Source: an uncultured Altererythrobacter sp. (GTDB taxonomy: Bacteria > Pseudomonadota > Alphaproteobacteria > Sphingomonadales > Sphingomonadaceae). From it: a stretch of DNA of 64,000 nt. The stretch covers positions 62,001 through 126,000 of the forward strand of contig CAJXJY010000006.1 of the NCBI GenBank assembly GCA_913055875.1, written 5' to 3'. Both the position numbers and the translations under genes were made by a program. How positions within the stretch are numbered: the stretch's first letter is position 1; every line of letters starts with the position of its first letter. A model generated the notes under the pieces. The model did no database searches and was not told where the DNA came from. It saw only the letters and a program-made list of their open reading frames with translations. Positions 55,169 to 63,389 of the stretch are shown here, piece by piece.

Positions 55169-55552
55169 ATGGACGGGCACTGGGTCTGGATCGCCACCGA
55201 GGTGGCGGTGGCGGCGCATGCCGAGCAGCTGGCCGAGCATGGCGGCGGCGAAGGTATTCGCGACGCGGGTGCGCTCGACAGCGCGATGGCGCGGCCGCGC
55301 AATCTGGCGCTCTACGGCGAACCCGATGCCGCGGCGCTCGCCGCCGCCTACGCCTTCGGAATCGCCCGCAACCATCCCTTCGTGGACGGCAACAAGCGCA
55401 CCGCCGCGGTGGTCGCCGAAACTTTTCTGATGCTCAACGGTCACGCGCTGGCCGCGACGGATGCGGAACTGGTCGTTGCCATCCTCGCCCTCGCCGCGGG
55501 CGATCTCAGCGAAGACGAACTCGCCGACTGGTTCCGCCAGCACTTCGCCTGA
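55169..55552 (+). CDS. doc: Doc/Fic-family death-on-curing toxin
   Basis: A 127-residue Doc-type kinase or AMP-transfer toxin. The Fic motif is HPFVDGNKRTA at about residues 69-79, complete with catalytic His and Asn/Lys/Arg. The N-terminal helix (HAEQLAEHGGGEGIRDAGAL) is typical of Doc, which phosphorylates EF-Tu. Coupled directly to the upstream AbrB-like antitoxin, it forms a type II toxin-antitoxin pair next to the island. Confidence 0.9.
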   Translation: MDGHWVWIATEVAVAAHAEQLAEHGGGEGIRDAGALDSAMARPRNLALYGEPDAAALAAAYAFGIARNHPFVDGNKRTAAVVAETFLMLNGHALAATDAELVVAILALAAGDLSEDELADWFRQHFA

Positions 55553-55600
55553 ACCGAAAAAACTTTCCTACACGCCCCCATCTGTGCCTTAAGCTGCCGG

Positions 55601-56227
55601 ATGAGTACATCCGAAACCCTGTCCGCCCCCGCGTCGCCGTCCAGCACCGCGCGCAGTTCCGCCGCCGTTCCCGCGACCGTCCCCGATGTCGAGCCCGCCG
55701 ACCGCTGGACCAAGCGCAAGATGGCCGAGTTCCTGCGCGTCCTCGCGGCCGAACAGACCGTCGCAGCGGCGGCGCGGGCGGTGGGGATGAGCCGGCAGTC
55801 GGCCTACAAGCTGCGCAATCGCCTCAAGGGCGAGCCGTTCGACATCGCGTGGGAGGCGGCGTTCCAGCACGGCTACGACGCGCTCCACCAGGCCGCGCTC
55901 GAGCGCGCGCTGCACGGGGTCGAGGAGCCGGTCTTCCATGGCGGCGAGCAGGTCGGCACGCGGCGGCGCTACGACGAGCGGCTGACCGTGTTCCTGCTCT
56001 CGCGCCGCAACGCGCAGGGGGCGCAGCGCCTCTCGCGCTACGGCGCGGCGGCGGAATTCTGGGCCGAACGGTGGGAGAAAATGCTCGACCAGGTCGAGCA
56101 CGGCGCGGTGGTGTGGCTCGACGAGGACGGCGAGCGCCTGCGCGGCGACGACAACAAGCTGAGCGAGGACATGGTGCTGCGCCATTCGCTCGACGCGCAC
56201 GAGGCGGGGCCGGAGCGGCGGCGATAG
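55601..56227 (+). CDS. HTH protein of unknown role
   Basis: A 208-residue protein with a Ser/Ala-rich disordered N-terminus (about 1-35). A DNA-binding helix-turn-helix follows (AAEQTVAAAARAVGMSRQSA then YKLRNRLKG, about 48-77), then helical segments with charged residues. The fold is like that of small terminase-type or resolvase-type HTH domains. No partner gene is nearby. A palindrome GGGTGACA-CC-TGTCACCC lies 128 bases downstream and could be an operator for this or another factor. Confidence 0.6.
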   Translation: MSTSETLSAPASPSSTARSSAAVPATVPDVEPADRWTKRKMAEFLRVLAAEQTVAAAARAVGMSRQSAYKLRNRLKGEPFDIAWEAAFQHGYDALHQAALERALHGVEEPVFHGGEQVGTRRRYDERLTVFLLSRRNAQGAQRLSRYGAAAEFWAERWEKMLDQVEHGAVVWLDEDGERLRGDDNKLSEDMVLRHSLDAHEAGPERRR

Positions 56228-56354
56228 GCCGGGGCCGGGGCGGGCGGCGAAAATCGCGCCTGCAAAACCCCGATGTGTCGCCCTGCCGGGGTCCGGTGCG
56301 TAGAAAAGCCCGGTTTTCCAGGGGTTTGTGGCGGACAGGGCGGGGGTGACAACC

Positions 56355-56372
56355 GGGTGACACCTGTCACCC
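56355..56372. promoter_or_regulatory. Inverted repeat downstream of the HTH gene
   Basis: GGGTGACACCTGTCACCC has perfect 8-bp arms around CC, preceded by a half site GGGTGACA at about 56344. It may be a regulatory site; the 255-bp gap between the HTH gene and the ribosome-hibernation-like gene otherwise shows nothing. Confidence 0.35.
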
Positions 56373-56483
56373 CGTCGCCGCCGCCCGGCCCGCGCCATGC
56401 CCGGATCGCCGAAAATGCGCGGCACCGAAATGCCCGTTCGTCCGTTGGACCGGTGCAACCGAAGCGAGAGGAGCATCCCCCCA

Positions 56484-56828
56484 ATGCAGGTCCAGTTCAA
56501 TTCCGACAGCTCCGTGATGGGCACCGACAACGTCGCCGAACGCATCGAGGCGCGGGTGCGCGAGAAGCTGGCGCGGTTTGCCGAGCGGCTCACCCGGCTC
56601 GAAATCCATATCCGCGACGAGAACGGGGCCAAGGGCGGCGCGGACGACAAGGCCTGCACCATCGAGGCGCGCCCGCGCGGCGGCCGGGCGATCGGCGTCA
56701 CCGAGCACGCCGCCAAGGTCGACGATGCCGCGGGCAAGGCGGCGCGCACGCTCGCCCAGCGGCTCGAACGGCACTTCGGCAAGAGCGAGCGTCACGGACA
56801 CGACCCGCGGCCCGACAAGGTGATGTAG
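56484..56828 (+). CDS. HPF/RaiA-like ribosome-associated protein (short form)
   Basis: A 114-residue protein resembling the ribosome-hibernation factors: beta strand MQVQFNSDS, then a helix RIEARVREKLARFAERLTR, then LEIHIRDEN and a strand with CTIEARPRG. A second helix (AAGKAARTLAQRLERHFGK) and a basic/acidic tail follow. It lacks the C-terminal domain of long HPF. GAGAGGAG supports the ATG. The N-terminal Asp/Glu-rich loop GAKGGADDKA is unusual. Confidence 0.72.
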   Translation: MQVQFNSDSSVMGTDNVAERIEARVREKLARFAERLTRLEIHIRDENGAKGGADDKACTIEARPRGGRAIGVTEHAAKVDDAAGKAARTLAQRLERHFGKSERHGHDPRPDKVM

Positions 56829-57007
56829 CGGAGGGCCGCAGGTAGGCCAGCAATCGTTAGGCGATCCCGCCTACCCGTGCTACCGCGCCTTCGCTGACGT
56901 CGAAATTTGCGACGGACTTCGAGATTTGCCTTGCCGCCGCTTGCTGTTTTCAGCCCCGGCGTGGGACCAGACGACGACTTCCTTTTCGATAACGAACCGA
57001 CGCACGA

Positions 57008-57030
57008 CCGCCGCGCATGTCGCGCGGCGG
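57008..57030 (+). promoter_or_regulatory. Hairpin in the cspA leader
   Basis: CCGCCGCGC and GCGCGGCGG form a perfect 9-bp stem with loop ATGTC, ending 30 bases before the cspA start. In a cold-shock gene a leader structure of this kind might act as an RNA switch; only the hairpin itself is seen. Confidence 0.35.
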
Positions 57031-57060
57031 CAACCGATACGTTCTCGAAAGGAACACCTC

Positions 57061-57273
57061 ATGGCCAAGACAGGCACCGTAAAATTCTTCAACACCGACA
57101 AGGGCTACGGCTTCATCCAGCCCGACGACGGCTCGGCCGACAGCTTCGTCCACATCTCCGCCGTGCAGGCAGCAGGCATGACCACGCTCGATAAGGAGCA
57201 GCGGCTCAATTACGATGTCGAGCAGGGTCGCAACGGCAAGGAAAGCGCCGTCAACCTGTCGGCGGCCGACTGA
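57061..57273 (+). CDS. cspA: Cold-shock protein (CspA family)
   Basis: A 70-residue single-stranded nucleic-acid-binding protein with the RNP1 motif KGYGFIQP and RNP2 FVHIS. The N-terminus TGTVKFFNTDKG is typical. AAAGGAA lies 7 bases before ATG 57061. It is a single gene with its own leader, followed by a strong hairpin. Confidence 0.95.
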   Translation: MAKTGTVKFFNTDKGYGFIQPDDGSADSFVHISAVQAAGMTTLDKEQRLNYDVEQGRNGKESAVNLSAAD

Positions 57274-57287
57274 CCCCGGCTTCACGC

Positions 57288-57328
57288 GATCGCGCGCCGT
57301 CTCCCGTCCCGGACGACGGCGCGCGATC
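57288..57328 (+). terminator. Hairpin after cspA
   Basis: Perfect 14-bp arms (GATCGCGCGCCGTC/GACGGCGCGCGATC) with a 13-base loop, 15 bases after the cspA stop. No T-run follows, so it may act through hairpin stability alone. Confidence 0.5.
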
Positions 57329-57356
57329 CCTTGCACTCCAACCCGAAGGCGCGCCG

Positions 57357-57575
57357 ATGAACCACCAGAGCTACGAGTTCCTGACCGAACGAGCGCGCGA
57401 ATCCGAGGCCGAGGCGGACGCCGCGACGCTCGACAATGTCCGCGAGCGACATCTCACCGCCGCGGCGACCTGGCGCGGCCTCGCCGACCAGGCGCGCCGG
57501 GTGGCCGAGGAACGCGCCAAGGTCGAACGCGAAAAGGCCGCCGCGCGCGAGGCGGAGGCGAACCTCCCGCGCTAG
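57357..57575 (+). CDS. Small helical protein
   Basis: A 72-residue, fully charged helical protein (RARESEAEADAATLDNVRER, then a C-terminal run of ERAKVEREKAAAREAE). It lies 84 bases after cspA. Its compact charge pattern and length are typical of conserved small alphaproteobacterial proteins, but I know no function. Confidence 0.6.
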   Translation: MNHQSYEFLTERARESEAEADAATLDNVRERHLTAAATWRGLADQARRVAEERAKVEREKAAAREAEANLPR

Positions 57576-57707
57576 GACTGTCCGGCACGGCGGAAATCTG
57601 TCCAGGCTCGCGGATGGGCACATATCCGGATCGTGCGAGCTTCGGCCCCGCGTTCGTCCATGCCTACAAGCTTGACGGCTTGCCCGCCCGCGCCGACAAC
57701 GAAACCC

Positions 57708-58490
57708 ATGGCCAACGCCATCATCTACGGCCTGCTCGCCAGCTCGGCCTTCCCGATCGGAGTGCTGATCGGGCTGTTCCTGAAACTGCCGCGCAAGCTG
57801 GTCGCGGCGGTGGTGGCGTTCGGCGCGGGTACGCTGGTGGTCGCGCTCACGTTCGAACTGATGGCCGAGGCGGTCGAGAAGGGCTCGGTGCCGTTCGCGC
57901 TCGCCGGGCTGTTCTCGGGCGCGCTGATCTATATCGCGCTCGATGCGATGCTCGACCGGATGGCGAAGCGAAGCCCGCGTCTGAAGGGCGACGATCCCGA
58001 AGACGTCGAGCCGGGCGCTGCCGCGATTCCGGAGACGAAGCAGCAGGCGACCATCAGCGGCATGGCGGTGCTGGTCGGCACGGTGCTCGACGGTATTCCC
58101 GAAAACGCCGCGATCGGCATGGGCCTCGCATCGGACGACGGGGTCGGGCTGGGGCTGGTGCTGCTCGGCGCGGTGTTCCTGTCCAACCTGCCCGGCGCGA
58201 TCGCAAGCACGGTCGGAATGCGCCAGTCGGGCCGCAGCGGCGCCTATATCGCGGTCGCATGGATGCTGGTCGCGGTCGCCTGTACGTTGTCCTGCGTCGC
58301 CGGCTACGCGCTGCTCGCCGACCTGCCCGATGCAGGCAAGAGTTTCCTTCTCGCGCTCGCGGCGGGCGGGATTCTGGCGATGCTGTCGGACACGATGTTC
58401 CCCGAGGCGTTCGAGAACGGCGGCCCCTGGGTTGCGCTCGCCACCACCGCGGGATTCGCCTGTGCGATCATGCTCGGGGAATTGACCTGA
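57708..58490 (+). CDS. ZIP-family metal transporter
   Basis: A 260-residue membrane protein with about eight hydrophobic segments and the ZIP histidine-poor signature VLDGIPENAAIGMGL (metal-binding helix four). A charged loop (about 85-118) takes the place of the His-rich loop. A second segment, VFLSNLPGAIAST, corresponds to helix five. Divalent metals such as zinc or iron are the likely substrate. ATG 57708 is taken because it precedes the first membrane segment directly. Confidence 0.8.
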   Translation: MANAIIYGLLASSAFPIGVLIGLFLKLPRKLVAAVVAFGAGTLVVALTFELMAEAVEKGSVPFALAGLFSGALIYIALDAMLDRMAKRSPRLKGDDPEDVEPGAAAIPETKQQATISGMAVLVGTVLDGIPENAAIGMGLASDDGVGLGLVLLGAVFLSNLPGAIASTVGMRQSGRSGAYIAVAWMLVAVACTLSCVAGYALLADLPDAGKSFLLALAAGGILAMLSDTMFPEAFENGGPWVALATTAGFACAIMLGELT

Positions 58491-58510
58491 CGGGCCCGAG
58501 GCAGCCGGTG

Positions 58511-58960
58511 TCAGTCGAAATCGAACCCCGCGGCCCTGGCTTCGGCAATCACCTCGGCGCCGGTCTTCCTGGGTGTATCCTGCGCGAAGTCGTAGTAATC
58601 GGGTTTCTCGTCGATGAAGATCTGCTCGCCCAGTTGCATGTCGCCGACGTCGTCGAACAGCCCGGCGAGAAACGAACAGGAGCCGGTCGGAAGGAAACGG
58701 TAGAACAGGTTGGAGCCGCATCGGCTGCAGAATCCGCGCTCCGCCCAGTCGGAGGAGCGATAGCGGGTGACGTGCTCTTCGCCGGTGATCGTCGTATCGG
58801 TCCCGGCCGGGACCGCGAGATAGGCGCCGCCGCACCAGCGGCGGCACATGTCGCAATGGCATGCCTCGATATGCGGCCGCGCCGGTTCGAGCGCCACCGT
58901 GACCGCGCCGCACAGGCAGTGGCCGGTCAGCTTGCCGGCGGTCGCGTCGGTATCGGTCAT
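58511..58960 (-). CDS. GFA-family zinc-binding protein
   Basis: A 149-residue protein with the CENP-V/GFA zinc sites GHCLCGAV, CHCDMCRRWCGG and CSRCGSNLFYR. The family was named for glutathione-dependent formaldehyde activation, but most members have unknown roles. ATG 58960 gives the standard start, and in-frame sequence upstream is unlike the family. It converges on the ZIP gene across 20 bp. Confidence 0.88.
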   Translation of the reverse strand: MTDTDATAGKLTGHCLCGAVTVALEPARPHIEACHCDMCRRWCGGAYLAVPAGTDTTITGEEHVTRYRSSDWAERGFCSRCGSNLFYRFLPTGSCSFLAGLFDDVGDMQLGEQIFIDEKPDYYDFAQDTPRKTGAEVIAEARAAGFDFD

Positions 58961-59108
58961 GGCAATCTCCCTGTTCGGTATGCGCTCTATGGCCTCGAGC
59001 GCAGGAGGGCAATCGCCGACACCGGGCGAGCGTCGCCGCGCCGGGCTCCCTGCCGCGGAACATTCGCCGCCGCGCACGGGTTGATCGCATGACAGCCGGA
59101 GATTTCCC

Positions 59109-59513
59109 ATGACCAGATCGACCCTTGCCCTGCTTGCCCTTGCCGCGGGCCTCGCCGCCTGCGCGCCGGTGGAAGGGGGCGGCATGGCTGCCGGGACGGA
59201 CGGGGAGCGCTCCGCCGAAGGACGCCAATGCTTCTTCGTTCGCGAGGTTTCCGGCTACCGCGACGCGCCCGACGGGCCCGGCGGCGCCGAGCGGATCTAC
59301 GTCGATGTCGGCGCGCGCGAGACCTATCTGTTCGAGACCTTCGGCGCCTGTCCCGAACTCGACTGGGCGCACGGCATCGGCTTCGATGCCCGCGGCGTCG
59401 GTTCGATCTGCCACGGATACGATGTCGAACTGATCGTGCCCGACCGCAACCTCGGCCCGCGGCGTTGCCCGGTGCGGATGGTGCAGAAGGTGCCCAAGGC
59501 CGAAACGCGCTAG
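59109..59513 (+). CDS. Small lipoprotein (DUF6491-like)
   Basis: A 134-residue protein with a lipobox LAAC at about residue 18 and a mature part with QCFFVREVSGYRD, YVDVGARETYLFET, CHGYDVELIVPD and CPVRMV. These features resemble the small DUF6491 family common in sphingomonads. Four Cys residues in the mature part might form disulphides. Function is unknown. Confidence 0.65.
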   Translation: MTRSTLALLALAAGLAACAPVEGGGMAAGTDGERSAEGRQCFFVREVSGYRDAPDGPGGAERIYVDVGARETYLFETFGACPELDWAHGIGFDARGVGSICHGYDVELIVPDRNLGPRRCPVRMVQKVPKAETR

Positions 59514-59555
59514 CGGGCTTTACCTCGCCCGGCGGGTGGCGCATCGGTTGCCGCG

Positions 59556-60014
59556 ATGCGCTCGATTCCCTCAACTCCGCGCTGGCTCGGCCTGTTCGGC
59601 CTGCTGCCGATGCTCGCCTGCCTCGGCTATGCGCTGGTGGGCGACGCGGAGTGGCGCGAAGCGGCGCGGATCGTGGGCGGGCTCTATGCCGGTTTGATCC
59701 TGTCCTTTCTCGGCGGGGCGTGGTGGGGAATCGCCTCTGCCGCGCCGGCGGCCGAGGGACGCGGGACGCTCGGCTGGGTATGGGTCGCAGCGGTTAGCCC
59801 GAGCCTCGTCGCAATGGGTGCGGGGCTGTGGTGGCTGGCAGACCCGGAGCGGCCCGAGCCGGCGTTGGTGACGATCGGCTTTGCGATCCTCGCCAGCCCG
59901 CTGGTCGACCTGCGGCTGATGCAGATGGGCCTGACTCCGCGCTGGTGGACCGGTTTGCGCTGGCCGCTGTCGCTCACGCTGGGCGCAGCTACGCTGGGGC
60001 TGGCCTACCTCTGA
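59556..60014 (+). CDS. DUF3429 membrane protein
   Basis: A 152-residue protein with about five hydrophobic segments. The sequence LILSFLGGAWWGIA and the final SLTLGAATLGLAYL are typical of DUF3429. Its function is unknown. Its end lies 39 bp before hairpin repeat copy 2. Confidence 0.8.
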   Translation: MRSIPSTPRWLGLFGLLPMLACLGYALVGDAEWREAARIVGGLYAGLILSFLGGAWWGIASAAPAAEGRGTLGWVWVAAVSPSLVAMGAGLWWLADPERPEPALVTIGFAILASPLVDLRLMQMGLTPRWWTGLRWPLSLTLGAATLGLAYL

Positions 60015-60052
60015 GGCGGCTGGACTTTGTTTCAGTCAAGCTGAAGCGGTTT

Positions 60053-60132
60053 CGGCACCGGCCCACGCCCCCACCCGGCCACCCATAGGTTACTATCGTT
60101 GGGTGGCCGGGTGGGGGCGTGGGCCGGTGCCG
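60053..60132. repeat. Large intergenic hairpin repeat, copy 2
   Basis: Perfect 32-bp arms (60053-60084, 60101-60132) around a loop ATAGGTTACTATCGTT; core CCCACCCGGCCACCC is shared with copy 1. Flanking TTCAG/CTGAA sequences on both sides extend the symmetry. It lies between convergent genes. Confidence 0.9.
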
Positions 60133-60155
60133 ATTCAGCGAAGCTGAAAACGACC

Positions 60156-60896
60156 CTACTTCTTCGCTCGCCAGTCGCGGCGGTAAGTCGATTCCTCGTG
60201 GTACTTGCGCTGTTTCGCCGCCTCCTGCTCGGTCAGTTCCTCCTCGGTCGAAGCGCGCGCCGCGTGGCGCTTGACCAGCGTGTCGCGCCGGATCGGGGTG
60301 AGCTGCGCGATCGGCGTGCCCGCCGGCAGCACGTGCTCTCCCGCCGGGCCGGTCCAGGCGAAGGGGAAGTTGATGGTGGTGTCGAAGCGGTCGCAATCGA
60401 CCAGCCCGGTAAAGCAGGTGAAGGGCAATTCGGGGTGGTTGAAGGGCTGGGTGAACAGCACCGAATAGCCCTCGGGCACCTTGATCCGCCATGGATTGAC
60501 GAATTTGAGCGGCATCACCTGTTCGAAGGGCGGTGCGGGCGCGCCGATCTGTCCGGGATGGTGCTGCTCGATCGGCTGGAACGCGGCGTCGGGCGCCCAG
60601 CCGAGCTGGATCGACACCCGGTCTTCGGGCACCACGAACATCACGTCGTAGGGCAGCGGGACGACGTAGCCGAGCGCGAAGGCGTCTGTCATCGGCAGGC
60701 ACGCCTTGGCGGTGAGCCCGGGCATGCCGTGCGCGTCGAGCATCCCCATCTCGCGCTCGAGATTGCGGAACCAGTCGGGCAGATGGCGGATCGCGCGGTC
60801 AGGTTCGGGGATCGTGCCGTGCAGCGCCGGGTCACACAGGAATTCGATTGCCGGTTCGGTATCGGTCGGTTCGTCGTCGGTCGGTCGCTCGCTCAT
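60156..60896 (-). CDS. Unknown soluble protein (DUF6065-like)
   Basis: A 246-residue protein with the segment IPEPDRAIRHLPDWFRNLER near its N-terminus and a beta-rich core with LKFVNPWRIKVPEGYSVLF, QPFNHPELPF and DTTINFPFAWT. It has a charged helical tail (EEELTEQEAAKQRKYHEEST). The WFRNLE start resembles DUF6065 proteins known from sphingomonads and phages, a match I recall rather than can verify. ATG 60896 is the first plausible start; upstream in-frame sequence is not protein-like. Confidence 0.6.
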   Translation of the reverse strand: MSERPTDDEPTDTEPAIEFLCDPALHGTIPEPDRAIRHLPDWFRNLEREMGMLDAHGMPGLTAKACLPMTDAFALGYVVPLPYDVMFVVPEDRVSIQLGWAPDAAFQPIEQHHPGQIGAPAPPFEQVMPLKFVNPWRIKVPEGYSVLFTQPFNHPELPFTCFTGLVDCDRFDTTINFPFAWTGPAGEHVLPAGTPIAQLTPIRRDTLVKRHAARASTEEELTEQEAAKQRKYHEESTYRRDWRAKK

Positions 60897-60963
60897 CGCC
60901 GCAAGAGGTGCCGCATGCGCGCGGCGCTGGCAATCGCCTTCGTGGCGGAGTATTCCGAAAACC

Positions 60964-61389
60964 ATGACCCGCCTGACCGTGCCCGCCGCCGCAACCGCCT
61001 TGCTGCTCGCCGCCTGCCAGTCGGCCGGGGAGGGCGAGCGCAGTACCGACGCCTATGCCGGGATCGGACCGGACGAGACGGTCGAATTCACCGGCACCGA
61101 GCCGTTCTGGGGCGGCCGGACCGACGGCACGCGGCTGACCTACCGCACACCCGAGAATATCGACGGCACGACCTTTGCGGTCGAGCGCTTCGCGGGGAAC
61201 AGCGGCGTTTCCTATTCGGGCACGTTCGACGGCGAGGCGTTCGACATGACGGTGACCGAGGGCGAATGTTCGGACGGGATGAGCGACCGGAGCTTTCCCT
61301 TCACCGTCACGCTGCGGATCGGAGAGGAGACCCGCTACGGCTGCGCCTACACCGAGGCGCGACCCTTCACCGGACCGGAAAACCCGTGA
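60964..61389 (+). CDS. Small lipoprotein of the COG3650 type
   Basis: A 141-residue lipoprotein (LLLAAC). The mature part has FTGTEPFWGGR, ENIDGTTFAVERF, VSYSGTFDGEAFDMTVTEGEC and RYGCAYTE. This pattern of Phe-Trp-Gly and paired Cys is typical of the short bacterial lipoprotein group COG3650. Function is unknown. It overlaps the next gene by 4 bp (GTGA). Confidence 0.75.
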   Translation: MTRLTVPAAATALLLAACQSAGEGERSTDAYAGIGPDETVEFTGTEPFWGGRTDGTRLTYRTPENIDGTTFAVERFAGNSGVSYSGTFDGEAFDMTVTEGECSDGMSDRSFPFTVTLRIGEETRYGCAYTEARPFTGPENP

Positions 61390-61751
61390 GCCGCGCCACC
61401 GGAACGCCCGCGCGCGGATGGCACGCCTTCTTCTGGATCGCCGCCGCCTTCAATCTCGCGGTCGGCGCGGCCGGCTTTGCGGGGCAGAGCGAGGGGGCGA
61501 TCGAGCTGGTCGTCAGCCTGCTCGTGTTCTGTTTCGGCGTGATTTACGCGCTGGTGGCGCGCGATCCGCTGCGCTTCGCGCCGGTGCTGTGGGCGGGTGT
61601 GCTCGGCAAGCTCGGCGTGGTGGTGCTGCTCGGCCTGCCCAATTGGCGCAGCGGCGGCGATCCGCTGATCGGTACGGTCGTCGCGGGCGATCTGCTGTTC
61701 GCACTCGTGTTCCTCGCCTTCCTGCTGGGGCCCGCGAGGCGCGCCGGTTGA
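61386..61751 (+). CDS. Small four-helix membrane protein
   Basis: A 121-residue protein with four hydrophobic segments (about 12-31, 40-57, 65-82 and 96-113). The GTG start overlaps the TGA of the lipoprotein gene, so the two are coupled. No family motif is recognised. Confidence 0.7.
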   Translation: MSRATGTPARGWHAFFWIAAAFNLAVGAAGFAGQSEGAIELVVSLLVFCFGVIYALVARDPLRFAPVLWAGVLGKLGVVVLLGLPNWRSGGDPLIGTVVAGDLLFALVFLAFLLGPARRAG

Positions 61752-61809
61752 GCCGTTTCCCGCCGGTTTCGCGCCTGTTCGGGCGGGACCCATTATTGCG
61801 AGGCCGTTC

Positions 61810-62358
61810 ATGTTCGATGCTCTCAAGCGCCTGTTCGCAAGCCGCGAGGCGGCCCGACCGGAGGCGGCCCGGCCGGCCGTGCCCGCGCCCGCGCCGCGTA
61901 CGGGCCCGCGCGGCACCGACGATCCGCGCCAGGGCGGGCGCGGGCCGCACGACCCTGTCCCGCCGGGGCACGATGCGGTGCTGTATTCGCTGCTGATGGT
62001 GCTGCGCGGCAATATGGGTGCCGAGAACCTCGCAACGTCTACGCGTATTGCCGACATCGCCGGTTTCTGGGGCTTCGACGGAGAGCGGCTGGCGCAATCG
62101 CTGACTACGCGCACCCCGATGCTCGACGTCGACGAGCTGCTCGTGCGGTTGCGCGATACCTTCTCGCCGCACGATTTCGAAAAGACCGTGTCGATCGTCA
62201 CCGTGGCGCTCGAAGGTCGCGAGATGGATGGGGTCAGCATGTGCATGCTCGCCGATTTCGCGCGCGTCAGCGGGCACGGCGAAGATCGGTTCGTCCACTA
62301 TCTCGACGAAGGGCAGGCGATGCAGCGGGCGATCGGGGTCGGGCTGGTGGAGGACTAG
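61810..62358 (+). CDS. Unknown soluble protein
   Basis: A 182-residue protein with an Ala/Pro/Arg-rich disordered N-terminus (about 10-50). A compact helical domain follows with VLYSLLMVLRGNMGAENL, IADIAGFWGFDGERLAQSL and EMDGVSMCMLADFARVSGHG. The helical part might be a metal- or DNA-binding module, but I do not recognise it. Confidence 0.6.
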   Translation: MFDALKRLFASREAARPEAARPAVPAPAPRTGPRGTDDPRQGGRGPHDPVPPGHDAVLYSLLMVLRGNMGAENLATSTRIADIAGFWGFDGERLAQSLTTRTPMLDVDELLVRLRDTFSPHDFEKTVSIVTVALEGREMDGVSMCMLADFARVSGHGEDRFVHYLDEGQAMQRAIGVGLVED

Positions 62359-62433
62359 CGGAGATTTGAGTTTGGGCGAAGGGTTGCCGGAGTCTTTGTT
62401 GCGTGCGGTCGGGACATCCGTCCCTCTCTTGCG

Positions 62434-62510
62434 GCACCGGCCCACGCCCCCACCCGGCCACCCCGACCATAGTATCCTATGGGTGGCCGGGTGGGGGCGT
62501 GGGCCGGCGC
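62434..62510. repeat. Large intergenic hairpin repeat, copy 3 (reversed loop)
   Basis: 30-bp arms (62434-62463, 62481-62510, one mismatch) with a 17-base loop CGACCATAGTATCCTAT. The loop is the reverse complement of copy 1, so the element lies in the other orientation. Confidence 0.9.
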
Positions 62511-62573
62511 AGCTCCCGGCGAGCCGACGATTACGTCCATGCGACAGGTCGCATCACCGCCGCAAAGCACTCT

Positions 62574-62903
62574 CTAACCCACTCCCGCGCGTTCGAGTTC
62601 GGGCCGCAGCCGGCCGGTCAGCCACAGGAACCACATGCGGAAATCGGCGGCGAGGCTCCACAGCGGATAGGTGAAGGTCGCCGGGCGGTTCTTCTCGACT
62701 CCGAAATGCGCCACCCAGGCGAAGAAATACCCTGCCACCGGCAGCGCGAGCAACCACCACCACCGCGCCGTCAGCAGCGCGAACAGCGCGATCGCCACCA
62801 CCAGCGTGGTTCCGACATAGTGCAGCGCGCGCGTGCGCGGCTTGGAGTGCTCGCGCAGGTAGAACGGCCAGAACTCGGCGAAGGTGGTATAGTCGCGCGC
62901 CAT
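62574..62903 (-). CDS. Mpo1/DUF962-like membrane protein
   Basis: A 109-residue protein with [48 protein letters not shown] and two to three membrane segments. The conserved His residues match the Mpo1-like family, whose yeast member is a dioxygenase on 2-hydroxy fatty acids. ATG 62903 gives the family's usual start. Confidence 0.85.
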   Translation of the reverse strand: MARDYTTFAEFWPFYLREHSKPRTRALHYVGTTLVVAIALFALLTARWWWLLALPVAGYFFAWVAHFGVEKNRPATFTYPLWSLAADFRMWFLWLTGRLRPELERAGVG

Positions 62904-62998
62904 GCGGTGCAGCCTGCGCTGTGCGCGGCGGCGCGTCAATGCCGGGGCGATTGGTACCCGAGATTGCACAATGCCGGCAACGCCTTATGGTGGCCGCC

Positions 62999-63367
62999 AT
63001 GAGCAAGAACCAGGACGCCCCGCCGCAGATCGAAGACGCCATCGCCGAGCACCGTGCGCGCGAGGAGTTCGGCATCCGCACGCATACGATGGGAACCTGG
63101 TTCCCGACCGCATCGTACCGCCCGGTGCCGATTGTGTGGTTCGGCGGCGCGCTGGTGTTCCAGCTGTTCAGCCTCGCCGCGCTGATCATCCTGCTGCAGG
63201 GGCGGCCGGGCCTCTTCCTCGCGGCAACCGCCGCCTTGTCGAGCTACGTCATCGGCTGGTGGACCTGGGACCGCGGCATGAGCCGCGCGGGCGCAGGCTG
63301 GAAGGCGCTGACGCTGGCCATGCTGGCGGGCAGCTGGTTGTGGGTGGCGCTGGCAGCCTTGAGCTGA
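62999..63367 (+). CDS. Small membrane protein
   Basis: A 122-residue protein with a charged N-terminus (about 1-40, with REEFGIRTHTMGTWFPTA) and three hydrophobic segments. No family is recognised. It is divergent from the Mpo1-like gene. Confidence 0.6.
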   Translation: MSKNQDAPPQIEDAIAEHRAREEFGIRTHTMGTWFPTASYRPVPIVWFGGALVFQLFSLAALIILLQGRPGLFLAATAALSSYVIGWWTWDRGMSRAGAGWKALTLAMLAGSWLWVALAALS

Positions 63368-63389
63368 AAGACCCTTCGCAGCCGGTGCC

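Noticed and set aside
56038-56484. Minus-strand frame of 148 codons over the HTH gene and its downstream gap
   Set aside because: Composition is Arg/Pro/Ser-rich with no domain and it opposes a supported gene.
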